Below are positions 8,142 to 16,068 of a DNA stretch of 21,854 bases, piece by piece. The notes under the pieces are model-generated. The model worked only from the letters and a program-made list of their open reading frames with translations, was not told where the DNA came from and did not search any database. Source of the stretch: CAZSNH01 sp052388455 (lineage in GTDB: Bacteria; Pseudomonadota; Alphaproteobacteria; Rhizobiales; Hyphomicrobiaceae); assembly GCA_052388455.1 (NCBI GenBank), contig JBQTIA010000138.1, positions 1 through 21,854 of the forward strand, written 5' to 3'. The position numbers and the translations under genes were made by a program. The first letter of the stretch is position 1, and each line of letters starts with the position of its first letter.

Positions 8142-9731
8142 ATGCTTGCTACGCCTCACGCCGAAAGATCCGACCGCGCCCGCTCGACGAGCCGGCCCGG
8201 GCGCGGCGTCCGGTCGAGCGTCGTCGCCGTGCTCGCCGGTGCCGGCCTGCTGACCGCCCTCGCCACCACGGCCCCGTTGACCGCGCTGGCCCAGTTGAAA
8301 CCCGATACCGACGCCGGTGTCGAGACACCATACGGGCGTGCTCCGCTGTCTTTCGCCGATATCATCGAGAAGGTTAAGCCGGCCGTGGTCTCGATCTCGG
8401 TGGCCAGCGGTGGCACAAAGGTCGCGAAAAAGGAAGGCGGCGGTGGCGGTGGCGGAAACATGCCCGGCATGCCGGACGTGCCCGAGGATCACCCCCTCTA
8501 CGACTTCTTCAAGAACCTGCCGCGAGAATTCCGCGGGCAACCGCAGGCTCCCCGCCCCTCGCAGGGCCAGGGCTCAGGCTTCGTCATCTCCGAGGACGGC
8601 TATGTGGTGACCAATAATCACGTCATCGACGGCGCCAACAAGATCGAAGTCAGTTTCGACGACCAGGAGAAAATGGCCGCCGAGCTGGTCGGCACCGATC
8701 CGCGCACCGACCTCGCGCTGCTGAAGGTCAAGACGTCGAAGCCGTTCCCGTTCGTCAAGTTCGCCGGCAAGCCGGCGCGCGTCGGCGACTGGGCGATCGC
8801 GGTCGGCAATCCGTTCGGCCTCGGCGGCACGGTGACGGCCGGCATCGTCTCGGCGCTGAGCCGCGACATCGGCTCGGGCCCCTACGACTTCCTGCAGATC
8901 GACGCGGCGGTCAACCGCGGCAACTCGGGTGGCCCGACGTTCAACCTCAGCGGCGAGGTGATCGGCGTCAACACGGCGATCTTCAGCCCGTCCGGCGGCA
9001 ACGTCGGCATTGCGTTCGCCGTGCCGGCCAATACCGCCGTCGATGTGATCGAGCAGCTCAAGAGCAAGGGTACGGTCAGCCGCGGCTGGCTCGGCGTCAA
9101 GATTCAGAATATCGACGAGGACGCCCGTGACGGGCTCGGACTCACCGAAGCCAAGGGTGCGCTGGTCAGCGAAGTGACGCCGAACGGTCCGGCCGCCGAA
9201 GCCGGCTTCCAGCCGCAGGACGCGATCATTTCGGTCAACGATCAGCGGATCAACGACAGCCGTGATCTTTCGCGCAAAATCGCGGAGATCGCACCGAACT
9301 CGATGATCGACGTCAAAGTCTGGCGTGGCAGCTCTGAAAAAGTGATCAAGGTCAAGCTCGGAACCTTCCCGGGTTCGAGCGAGGAGATCGCCAAGCTGGA
9401 GCGTGGCGATAGCCGTGGCGACGATCAGGAGGACGAGTCCAGCACCAGCATGAACGTCGAGCAGCTCGGTCTGAAGCTCATGCCGGCCCGTGCCGGCGGC
9501 GGCAAGGAAGGCGTCGTCATCGCCGAGGTCGATCCCGAATCGGATGCGGCGCAGAAGGGTCTCAAGGCCGGCGACATCATTCTGAAGGTCGACAGCCAGA
9601 CGGTGACCAATCCGGCCGACGTGACCAGCAGTCTGAAAACGGTCAAGGACAAGGGTCTCAAGGCTGTTCTCATGAGCGTCAAATCCGGCGATCAGACCCG
9701 TCTCGTGGCGGTCCGCTTCACCAAGTCCTGA
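8142..9731 (+). CDS. degP: Periplasmic serine protease/chaperone DegP (HtrA, Do family)
   Basis: A 529-residue trypsin-fold quality-control protease that degrades or refolds damaged envelope proteins. An N-terminal signal sequence (hydrophobic core about 26-50, ending near LTALA) is followed by the protease domain with the full triad: His160 in VTNNHVID, Asp190 in DPRTDLALLKVK and Ser262 in RGNSGGPTFNL. The regulatory LA loop is Gly-rich (EGGGGGGGN). Two PDZ domains follow (about 300-390 and 425-525); the first has SRGWLGVKIQNI and the second GLKAGDIILKVDSQTV. Length and architecture are normal for alphaproteobacterial Do proteases. The start is set by the ggagga ribosome site. A strong hairpin follows, and a two-component pair lies 122 nt downstream, which may sense the same envelope stress. 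Confidence 0.96.
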   Translation: MLATPHAERSDRARSTSRPGRGVRSSVVAVLAGAGLLTALATTAPLTALAQLKPDTDAGVETPYGRAPLSFADIIEKVKPAVVSISVASGGTKVAKKEGGGGGGGNMPGMPDVPEDHPLYDFFKNLPREFRGQPQAPRPSQGQGSGFVISEDGYVVTNNHVIDGANKIEVSFDDQEKMAAELVGTDPRTDLALLKVKTSKPFPFVKFAGKPARVGDWAIAVGNPFGLGGTVTAGIVSALSRDIGSGPYDFLQIDAAVNRGNSGGPTFNLSGEVIGVNTAIFSPSGGNVGIAFAVPANTAVDVIEQLKSKGTVSRGWLGVKIQNIDEDARDGLGLTEAKGALVSEVTPNGPAAEAGFQPQDAIISVNDQRINDSRDLSRKIAEIAPNSMIDVKVWRGSSEKVIKVKLGTFPGSSEEIAKLERGDSRGDDQEDESSTSMNVEQLGLKLMPARAGGGKEGVVIAEVDPESDAAQKGLKAGDIILKVDSQTVTNPADVTSSLKTVKDKGLKAVLMSVKSGDQTRLVAVRFTKS

Positions 9732-9754
9732 TTTTCCCCATGCAATGGTAGAAT

Positions 9755-9786
9755 AGGCGGCCGGGCCGGCAACGGTCCGGCCGCCT
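9755..9786 (+). terminator. Long GC-rich hairpin after degP (terminator-like, no T-run)
   Basis: Arms 9755-9768 (aggcggccgggccg) and 9773-9786 (cggtccggccgcct) pair over 14 bp with one G-U, closed by a gcaa tetraloop of the stable GNRA type. No T-tract follows. It begins 23 nt past the degP stop. It may stabilise the mRNA 3' end or attenuate read-through into the downstream regulator. Confidence 0.6.
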
Positions 9787-9794
9787 CGACGTTC

Positions 9795-9798
9795 GGAG
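9795..9798 (+). promoter_or_regulatory. Shine-Dalgarno-like ggag ahead of an alternative GTG start (9806) of the response regulator
   Basis: ggag lies 7 nt before GTG 9806, which would add 16 residues (MHSVVPSRPQPRATRP) to the regulator. The ATG at 9854 has a poorer ribosome site but gives the canonical receiver start MRVLVIEDD. The site makes the longer form possible. Confidence 0.4.
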
Positions 9799-9853
9799 CC
9801 GTCCGGTGCACAGTGTCGTCCCATCCCGCCCCCAGCCCAGAGCTACGAGACCG

Positions 9854-10534
9854 ATGCGCGTCCTGGTGATCGAAGACGACCGCGAAACGGCCACCTTCAT
9901 CCAGAAGTCCTTGAAAGAAAGCGGGCATTCCGCCGACCTCGCGCACGACGGCGAGACCGGTCTGACGCTCGCGCAGGACGGGCTCTACGACGTTCTGATC
10001 GTCGACCGGATGCTGCCTCGTCTCGACGGCCTCAGCGTCGTCAAGACCATTCGCTCGGAAGGCAACCGCACACCGGTGCTCATCCTGTCGGCGCTCGGCG
10101 ACGTCGATGACCGGGTCAAAGGCCTCAGGGCCGGCGGTGACGATTACCTGACCAAGCCCTACGCTTATACGGAGCTGCTGGCGCGGATCGAGGCGCTGGC
10201 CCGCCGCGCTGTTCCCGGCGAGCAGGAAACCCGGTATGTGGTCGGAAACCTCGTGCTCGACCGCCTCTCTCACCGCGTGACTCGGGGCACCGAGAACATC
10301 CTGCTGCAGCCGCGCGAGTTCCGCCTGCTCGAATACCTCATGAAGCACGCCGGCCAGGTGGTCACACGCACCATGCTGCTCGAAAATGTGTGGGATTATC
10401 ATTTCGATCCGCAGACCAATGTCATCGACGTGCACGTCTCGCGGCTCCGATCGAAGATCGACAAGAGTTTCGACAAGCCGCTGCTGCATACCGTGCGCGG
10501 CGCCGGATACATGATCCGAGATGGCGAAGGTTAG
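9854..10534 (+). CDS. OmpR/PhoB-family response regulator (CusR-like)
   Basis: A 226-residue two-component transcription factor. The receiver domain (residues 1-115) has the acidic pair Asp8/Asp9, phospho-acceptor Asp51 in VLIVDRMLP, Ser79 in LILSALG and Lys101 in YLTKPYAYTEL. The winged-helix DNA-binding domain (about 128-224) has LQPREFRLLEYLMKHAGQVVTRTM and ends LLHTVRGAGYMI. It should be phosphorylated by the kinase encoded next, whose start overlaps this gene by 14 nt. The start at 9854 was chosen for the standard MRVLVIEDD; GTG 9806 with a better ribosome site is possible. The position after degP and before glnE is, from memory, shared with other Rhizobiales. Targets are unknown; a link to envelope stress or degP expression is inference from position only. 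Confidence 0.93.
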   Translation: MRVLVIEDDRETATFIQKSLKESGHSADLAHDGETGLTLAQDGLYDVLIVDRMLPRLDGLSVVKTIRSEGNRTPVLILSALGDVDDRVKGLRAGGDDYLTKPYAYTELLARIEALARRAVPGEQETRYVVGNLVLDRLSHRVTRGTENILLQPREFRLLEYLMKHAGQVVTRTMLLENVWDYHFDPQTNVIDVHVSRLRSKIDKSFDKPLLHTVRGAGYMIRDGEG

Positions 10535-11957
10535 CCCGGCAAGCATGGTCGGGACGGCCGCGTTCCGGCTGGCGGCGCTGACCGTTGCGGCGTTCATGCT
10601 CGTGGCGGCGGCAATCCTGGCCGTCATCCTGTGGCAGACCAACCGTCTGGTCACCGAGCAGGTGCTGCGGGAAATCCGTGCCGAGGTCGCGGTGCTGCGC
10701 GATGCCGCGACCGCAGGTGGGTCCGACGGCCTCAGGGATGCCGTGGCGCAGCGCAGTCTGCCGCCGGCCCGCGGACTCTATCGTCTCGCCGACAGGGAGG
10801 GGCGGCGCCTCGCCGGCAATCTCTCGCGACTGCCCCCTGAACTCGACCCGCGGCTTGGCGGCGTGTTCCGCTATCAGCCCGCCGAAGCCGGAGCCAGTGG
10901 TGCCGAGTCCAGGCTGGCCGCAGCTGTGCTCGAGGAGATCGGCGCCACGCAACTGCTCGTCGGCCGCGACATCGAGGAGCAGCGCGGTTTCGCCGAAAGT
11001 ATCCGCAGGAGTTTCCTGTGGGGCTTCGGCCTGCTCTCGGTCGCCGCTTTGGTCGGTGCACTGGCCGCCGGCCGCCGGATGCTCGACCGGATCGGCACCA
11101 TCTCCGAGACGAGCCGGTCGATCATGGCCGGCGATCTCTCGCGTCGGATGCCCCTTTCCGGCAGCGGCGATGAATTCGACGACCTGTCACGCAGTCTCAA
11201 CGCCATGCTGGAGCGCATCGAGCAGCTGATGGGCAGCCTGCGCGAAGTCTCGGACAACATCGCGCACGATCTCAAGACGCCGCTCAACCGGCTCAGGAAC
11301 CGGGCCGAGGCGGCGCTGCGCGACGAACGCGGCGGCGACGCCTACCGCGAGGGCCTCGAACGGACGATCGAGGAGGCCGACGGGCTGATCTCGACCTTCA
11401 ACGCGCTGCTGCTGATTGCCCGCCTGGAAGCCGGCGCGGCCGACGAGACGGAGAGCGAGTTCGATCTCGGAACGCTGGTGCGGGACTGCGTCGAGCTTTA
11501 CGAGCCCGTTGCAGAGGAGGCTGGCCTGTCGCTCACCCTGACGGCTGGAAAATCGCCGATGCTGGTCGCCAACCGGCATCTGGTCGGGCAGGCGGTGGCC
11601 AACCTGATCGACAACGCCATTAAATATGGCCGGCCCCTGGACGGGCGCCCTGCCGCGAGCGCGGTGAACGCGATCGACGTTTCAGTCGCCGGGCGAGGGG
11701 CCGAGGCCGAGATTTCCGTCGCGGATCGCGGCCCCGGTATCGGCCCCAAGGATCGCGAGCGGGTGCTGAAGCGTTTCGTGCGGCTGGAGGAGAGCCGCAC
11801 GCGGCCGGGAACCGGGCTGGGGCTCAGCCTCGTGGCGGCGGTGGCGCGGCTGCACGGCGGGTCGATCCGTTTGGAGGACAATGCGCCGGGATTGCGGGTG
11901 GTGCTCACGCTCCCGGTGCGGGCGCGGCGGACCGAGCCGGCGACAATCCGCACGTGA
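10521..11957 (+). CDS. Two-component sensor histidine kinase with HAMP domain
   Basis: A 478-residue inner-membrane kinase, presumed partner of the upstream regulator. Membrane helix 1 (about 15-38), a periplasmic sensor of about 125 residues and helix 2 (about 165-184) are followed by a HAMP domain (about 186-240) with IMAGDLSRRMPLSGSGDEFD. The H-box SDNIAHDLKTPLNRLRN has phospho-acceptor His249. The ATP-binding domain is intact: ANLIDNAIKYG, VADRGPGIG, the F-box-like VLKRFVRLEESRTRPG and GTGLGLSLVAAVARLHGG. The ATG at 10521 lies inside the end of the regulator gene; a second Met at residue 9 is an alternative. The sensor domain gives no clue to the signal. It is followed by a 109-nt gap before glnE with no clear terminator. 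Confidence 0.93.
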   Translation: MAKVSPASMVGTAAFRLAALTVAAFMLVAAAILAVILWQTNRLVTEQVLREIRAEVAVLRDAATAGGSDGLRDAVAQRSLPPARGLYRLADREGRRLAGNLSRLPPELDPRLGGVFRYQPAEAGASGAESRLAAAVLEEIGATQLLVGRDIEEQRGFAESIRRSFLWGFGLLSVAALVGALAAGRRMLDRIGTISETSRSIMAGDLSRRMPLSGSGDEFDDLSRSLNAMLERIEQLMGSLREVSDNIAHDLKTPLNRLRNRAEAALRDERGGDAYREGLERTIEEADGLISTFNALLLIARLEAGAADETESEFDLGTLVRDCVELYEPVAEEAGLSLTLTAGKSPMLVANRHLVGQAVANLIDNAIKYGRPLDGRPAASAVNAIDVSVAGRGAEAEISVADRGPGIGPKDRERVLKRFVRLEESRTRPGTGLGLSLVAAVARLHGGSIRLEDNAPGLRVVLTLPVRARRTEPATIRT

Positions 11958-11991
11958 CAAAACCGTGCGCGTGGCTGACGCAGGTCGCGGG

Positions 11992-12021
11992 CTCGGCTAA
12001 GCACTCGGCCCAATACTCGGC
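11992..12021 (+). repeat. Three direct copies of CTCGGC at 12-bp period upstream of glnE
   Basis: The hexamer CTCGGC occurs at 11992, 12004 and 12016, exactly 12 bp apart, in the gap before glnE. The spacing is close to one helical turn, so it could be a binding-site array for a regulator. In GC-rich DNA a chance origin is also plausible. Confidence 0.4.
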
Positions 12022-12066
12022 TGTGATCGGCGCCGGGCTACCTGAGACGCATCGGTCGGAGAGGTG

Positions 12067-15024
12067 ATGACAGCACGCGAAGGCCATGAGCGGGCATTGT
12101 GGCGCCGCATCGTCGAAGTGCCGGTTGCCGTCAGCGATGCCCGTGTCGAGGCTCTGTTCACCGACCTCACTACGGCGGCGGCGGCCGATCCGGCCCTTGT
12201 TGAGCTGAACGCCCTTATCACCGAAGGTCCGGCCGCCGATCTCGTAAAGGGCGTGCTCAGCGGATCGCAGTACCTCACGACCCTGATGCTGCGTGATCCC
12301 GCGCGGTTGCAGCGCATCCTGACGAAAGTCCCCGAGGACTACGCCGTGGAACTCGGACTGCGACTTCGCGCCGACCTCGACGAGGCCAACGATCAGGCGG
12401 CGGCCATGCGGCTCCTGCGGGTTTACAAGACCGAGCTGGCCCTGCTGATCGGGCTCGCCGATCTCGGGGGCGTCTGGCCGGTGCTGCGCGTCACCGAGGC
12501 TCTGACCGAAACAGCCGATACGGCGCTCCAGGGTGCGGTGCGCTTTCTCTTCCGCCAGGCGGTCGCGCGGGGCCGCTGGCTGCCCGATCCGGCGCAGGGG
12601 GAAGCTTCACCCGAATCCGGCAGCGGCTACTTCGTACTCGGCATGGGGAAGTACGGCGCGCACGAACTCAACTATTCGAGCGACATCGATCTCATCGTGT
12701 TTTACGAGGCCGAGCGCGCGCGCGTGGCGCCGGGTGTCGAGACGCAGACGTTCTTCGTCGCCATGACGCGCGACCTCGTGCGGTTGATGGACGAACGGAC
12801 GCCCGATGGATACGTCTTCCGTACCGATCTCAGACTGCGGCCGGATTCGGGAGCGACGCAGGTGGCGCTCTCCACCGACGCGGGGCTCGTCTACTACGAG
12901 AGCTTCGGCCAGAACTGGGAGCGGGCGGCGCTGATCAAGGCGCGGGCCGTCGCGGGTGATCTCGTGGCCGGTGACGCCTTCCTCGCCGAGCTGTCCCCCT
13001 TCATCTGGCGCAAGTATCTGGATTTCGCGGCCATCGCCGACATTCACGCGATGAAGCGACAGATCCACGCCTTTCGCGGGTTCGCCGGCATCGCCGTGCC
13101 GGGCCACAACATCAAGCTCGGGCCGGGCGGCATTCGGGAGATCGAGTTTTTCGCCCAAACCCAGCAGTTGATCGCAGGCGGTCGCCAGCGCGATCTGCGC
13201 CAGCGCAGAACGCTCGATGCGCTGCGCGTGCTCGCCCAGCGGGGATGGCTGAAGGAGGACGTGCGGACCAGTCTCGAGGCGGCCTATCTCTTCCTGCGGC
13301 GGCTCGAGCACCGCCTTCAGATGGTGGCCGACGAGCAGACGCACGAGCTGCCCGAGGATGGCGAACGGCTGGAAAGCCTCGCGCGGTTCTCGGGCTTTCC
13401 CGATCTGGCGAGCTTCAGCGCCGCCGTCACCGCCACGCTGGCGGCCGTGCAGCGCCACTACGCCGTGCTGTTCGAGAGTGCACCCGAGCTGACCAGCGAG
13501 GGCGCCAACATGGTTTTTGCCGGGGAGGAAGACGATCCCGCAACCGTCGCGGCCTTGGCCCGGCTCGGTTACGCACAACCCGCCGAGGTGATCGCCACGG
13601 TTCGCGGCTGGCATCACGGCCGCTATCCCGCCGTTCGCACGCCGCGCGCGCGCGAGCGGCTGACCGAAGTGCAGCCGATGCTGATCGCGGAACTGGCCAA
13701 GACGGCCGATCCGGCGGCCGCCTTCGCCAGCTTCGACCGCTTTCTCGCCGAGTTGCCCTCCGGCGTGCAGCTCTTTTCGCTGCTCAAGGCCAATCCCGGC
13801 CTGCTGCGCCTTGTCGCCGACATCATGGGCACTGCGCCGCGCCTCGCCCGCGTGCTTTCGCGGCGGCGACGGCTGCTCGACGCCGTGCTCGATCCGCGCA
13901 CGCTCGGCGCCATGCCGATGGCCGACGATCTCGATCGTCTCGTCTCCGGCGACTTCGGCGAAGCCGCCGACATGCAGGAGGTGCTCGACCGCGCGCGTAT
14001 CGTGGGAAGCGAGCAGGCGTTCCTGATCGGCGTCCGCGTGCTGTCCGGCGCCATCAATGCCGGCCAGGCGGGCGGCGCCTATGCACTGCTCGCCGAGCGG
14101 TTGATTGCGGCGCTGCAGGCGGCGGTCGAGGCGGAGATGCTGCGCGCGCATGGCCGCGTGCCGGAAGGGGCGGCGGCGGTCATTGCCATGGGCAAGCTCG
14201 GCGGCCGGGAGATGACGGCCTCGTCCGACCTAGACCTGATGGTGGTCTACGATTTCGACCCCTATGCCGTGCTGTCGGACGGCGCACGGGGGCTTGCGCC
14301 GCAGACCTATTTCACGCGCGTGACCCAGCGGCTGATCGCGGCTCTGTCGTCACCGACCGCCGAGGGCACGCTCTATGAGGTGGACATGCGGCTCAGGCCG
14401 TCGGGCCAGAAGGGGCCGGTCGCGACGCAACTCTCGAGCTTCATCGACTATCAGGCCAGGGAGGCGTGGACCTGGGAATATCTTGCACTGACACGCGCCC
14501 GGGTCGTCACCGGTCCGGACGCGCTTCGCCAGCGCATTGAAGGCGCCATCCGGACCGCCCTGACCCGCGCCGTCGACCGGGAGAAGATTACCGCCGATGT
14601 GCGTGACATGCGCCGGCGCATCTTTGAGGAGAAGGGGACGGCGGATATCTGGGATCTGAAGCAGGTGCGCGGCGGGCTCGTCGATCTGGAGTTCATCGCG
14701 CAGTATCTGCAACTGGTTCACGCCCGGAGCCGCCCCGAAATCCTCGAGCAGAACACGCTGGCGGCCTTTCAGAAACTGGCGGCGGTTGGTTTCCTCCCGG
14801 CAGCGGATGCAGAGCTGCTCGTCGCTGCTGCGCGGCTGATCCACGACCTGACGCTGGTGCTCAGATTGTGCCTCGAAGGACCTTTCGACCCGGCCGCTGC
14901 GCCGCCGGGGCTGAGGGAATTGCTTTGCCGCGCCGGCGACGCGCCGAGCTTCGCCAGCCTCGAAATGCGGCTCCGGGAGACGCTGAGCAGCGTTCACGAA
15001 GCCTTCGACAGGATTGTCGTCTAG
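12067..15024 (+). CDS. glnE: Bifunctional glutamine synthetase adenylyltransferase/adenylyl-removing enzyme
   Basis: A 985-residue regulator of nitrogen assimilation. It adds AMP to glutamine synthetase when nitrogen is plentiful and removes it by phosphorolysis when nitrogen is scarce, under PII control. Two nucleotidyltransferase domains are visible. The N-terminal removase domain has GMGKYGAHELNYSSDIDL with metal ligands Asp206 and Asp208. The C-terminal transferase domain has AMGKLGGREMTASSDLDL with Asp721 and Asp723. Both are followed by the expected RTDLRLRPDSG and EVDMRLRPSGQKGP motifs and by helical GlnE-type regions, including VRGGLVDLEFIAQYLQL. The ATG at 12067 has ggag 5 nt upstream; an adjacent GTG at 12064 is a trivial alternative. 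Length is normal for the family and there are no frameshifts. Confidence 0.97.
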   Translation: MTAREGHERALWRRIVEVPVAVSDARVEALFTDLTTAAAADPALVELNALITEGPAADLVKGVLSGSQYLTTLMLRDPARLQRILTKVPEDYAVELGLRLRADLDEANDQAAAMRLLRVYKTELALLIGLADLGGVWPVLRVTEALTETADTALQGAVRFLFRQAVARGRWLPDPAQGEASPESGSGYFVLGMGKYGAHELNYSSDIDLIVFYEAERARVAPGVETQTFFVAMTRDLVRLMDERTPDGYVFRTDLRLRPDSGATQVALSTDAGLVYYESFGQNWERAALIKARAVAGDLVAGDAFLAELSPFIWRKYLDFAAIADIHAMKRQIHAFRGFAGIAVPGHNIKLGPGGIREIEFFAQTQQLIAGGRQRDLRQRRTLDALRVLAQRGWLKEDVRTSLEAAYLFLRRLEHRLQMVADEQTHELPEDGERLESLARFSGFPDLASFSAAVTATLAAVQRHYAVLFESAPELTSEGANMVFAGEEDDPATVAALARLGYAQPAEVIATVRGWHHGRYPAVRTPRARERLTEVQPMLIAELAKTADPAAAFASFDRFLAELPSGVQLFSLLKANPGLLRLVADIMGTAPRLARVLSRRRRLLDAVLDPRTLGAMPMADDLDRLVSGDFGEAADMQEVLDRARIVGSEQAFLIGVRVLSGAINAGQAGGAYALLAERLIAALQAAVEAEMLRAHGRVPEGAAAVIAMGKLGGREMTASSDLDLMVVYDFDPYAVLSDGARGLAPQTYFTRVTQRLIAALSSPTAEGTLYEVDMRLRPSGQKGPVATQLSSFIDYQAREAWTWEYLALTRARVVTGPDALRQRIEGAIRTALTRAVDREKITADVRDMRRRIFEEKGTADIWDLKQVRGGLVDLEFIAQYLQLVHARSRPEILEQNTLAAFQKLAAVGFLPAADAELLVAAARLIHDLTLVLRLCLEGPFDPAAAPPGLRELLCRAGDAPSFASLEMRLRETLSSVHEAFDRIVV

Positions 15025-15136
15025 CCGAACAGTCTGTCTCCTGTACCGCCCTGCGACGGAATTTCTATCGTCCTACCGTTTCCCGGACACTGGATGGGAC
15101 TGGGCTTGGCCCGTGAAGGAGCAGGGAGACGTGCAG

Positions 15137-15973
15137 ATGGACAAGGCAACGCTGGCGCTCGGTGTATTGGCGATCGGAGTTTTGGGTGGGCTCAACGCGC
15201 TGGCCGCCGCCGAAACGGCGACCCCGGCCGGCAAGGGCGTCGGTCGATACGAGAAGATCAAACGGCTCGACGTCAATCGCGACGGGGTGGTCTCGGCCGA
15301 GGAATTCGCCCGCCAATGGCAGGAGCGGTTTGCGAGACAGGACACCGACAAGGATGGCCGGCTGGGGGCAGTCGAGATGTCCGGCGCGGCAGCCCGCAAG
15401 GGCCAGGACCAGGACCAGAGTCAGGGTCAAAGTGGGGACCAGGATCAGCGACAAGCGCTGACGGCGGCCCCTGCCCAAACGAAGGCAGGCGGTGGGGAAC
15501 GCAACGAGCGCCTGCTGAAGCGTTACGACAGCAACGCGGACGGCCGCGTCACCTGGGCGGAATTCGAAGCCGGCCGCCGGAAGTGGTTTCAGAAGCTCGA
15601 TAAAAACGGCGATGGCAAAGTCGAGGACACCGAGGCGCCGCGCTACATGAAGCGGCAAGCGGAATCGAAGAAAGGGATTTCCACGCTCGATGCGATGCTC
15701 GAAAGCGCGCAAGCCAGGTTCAAGCGTATGGACACCAATGGCGATGGCGTCGTCGAGATGGGCGAAGCGGCGGGTGGAGATGCGACGCGGCGCGAGGCGC
15801 GGGCCAAGCGGATGCTGGGGCGGCTCGATGCCGACAAGGACGGCAAGCTCTCGGCGCAGGAGTACATGGCTCCGGCGAGCGAGCGGTTCCAGAAGCTCGA
15901 TGTGGACCGGGACGGCCGCATCACCGAAGTCGACCTGCCGGTCGAGGCGCGGGCAATGTGGCAGGCCAAGTAG
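15137..15973 (+). CDS. Exported protein with seven EF-hand calcium-binding loops
   Basis: A 278-residue predicted periplasmic protein. The signal peptide (about residues 1-25) ends near ALAAAETA. Seven canonical 12-residue EF-hand loops of the DxDxDG type start at residues 45 (DVNRDG), 69 (DTDKDG), 131 (DSNADG), 155 (DKNGDG), 199 (DTNGDG), 231 (DADKDG) and 255 (DVDRDG). Position 12 is Glu in six and Asp in the last. Loops 2 and 3 are separated by a Gln/Asp-rich linker (about 89-108). The loops fall into pairs, as EF-hands normally do, with one unpaired. The ATG at 15137 has gggag 8 nt upstream; GTG 15131 is a possible alternative. It lies 95 nt before the ECF sigma gene, suggesting a shared operon. 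Calcium binding is a strong family inference; the biological role is unknown. Confidence 0.87.
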   Translation: MDKATLALGVLAIGVLGGLNALAAAETATPAGKGVGRYEKIKRLDVNRDGVVSAEEFARQWQERFARQDTDKDGRLGAVEMSGAAARKGQDQDQSQGQSGDQDQRQALTAAPAQTKAGGGERNERLLKRYDSNADGRVTWAEFEAGRRKWFQKLDKNGDGKVEDTEAPRYMKRQAESKKGISTLDAMLESAQARFKRMDTNGDGVVEMGEAAGGDATRREARAKRMLGRLDADKDGKLSAQEYMAPASERFQKLDVDRDGRITEVDLPVEARAMWQAK

Positions 15974-16058
15974 TGGCACAGCAAGCCAAAAGCCGGCATG
16001 ATGTGGTGATCGTCGCTTTGCCCGAGCGGGCACCGGGACGGACATCAGATCGGGATCC

Positions 16059-16063
16059 GAGGA
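16059..16063 (+). promoter_or_regulatory. Ribosome binding site supporting GTG 16069 as the ECF sigma start
   Basis: gagga lies 5 nt before GTG 16069. The longer frame opens at GTG 15958 inside the EF-hand gene, with no comparable ribosome site. The shorter form has typical ECF length. Confidence 0.55.
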
Positions 16064-16068
16064 CGACC

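Noticed and set aside
12607..14151. 514-residue open frame opposite glnE
   Set aside because: Composition is typical of antisense shadow frames, and the plus strand encodes an intact GlnE.
15400..15470. Possible tandem DNA repeat in the EF-hand gene
   Set aside because: It is imperfect and explained by the Gln/Asp-rich protein linker; reported as part of that gene instead.
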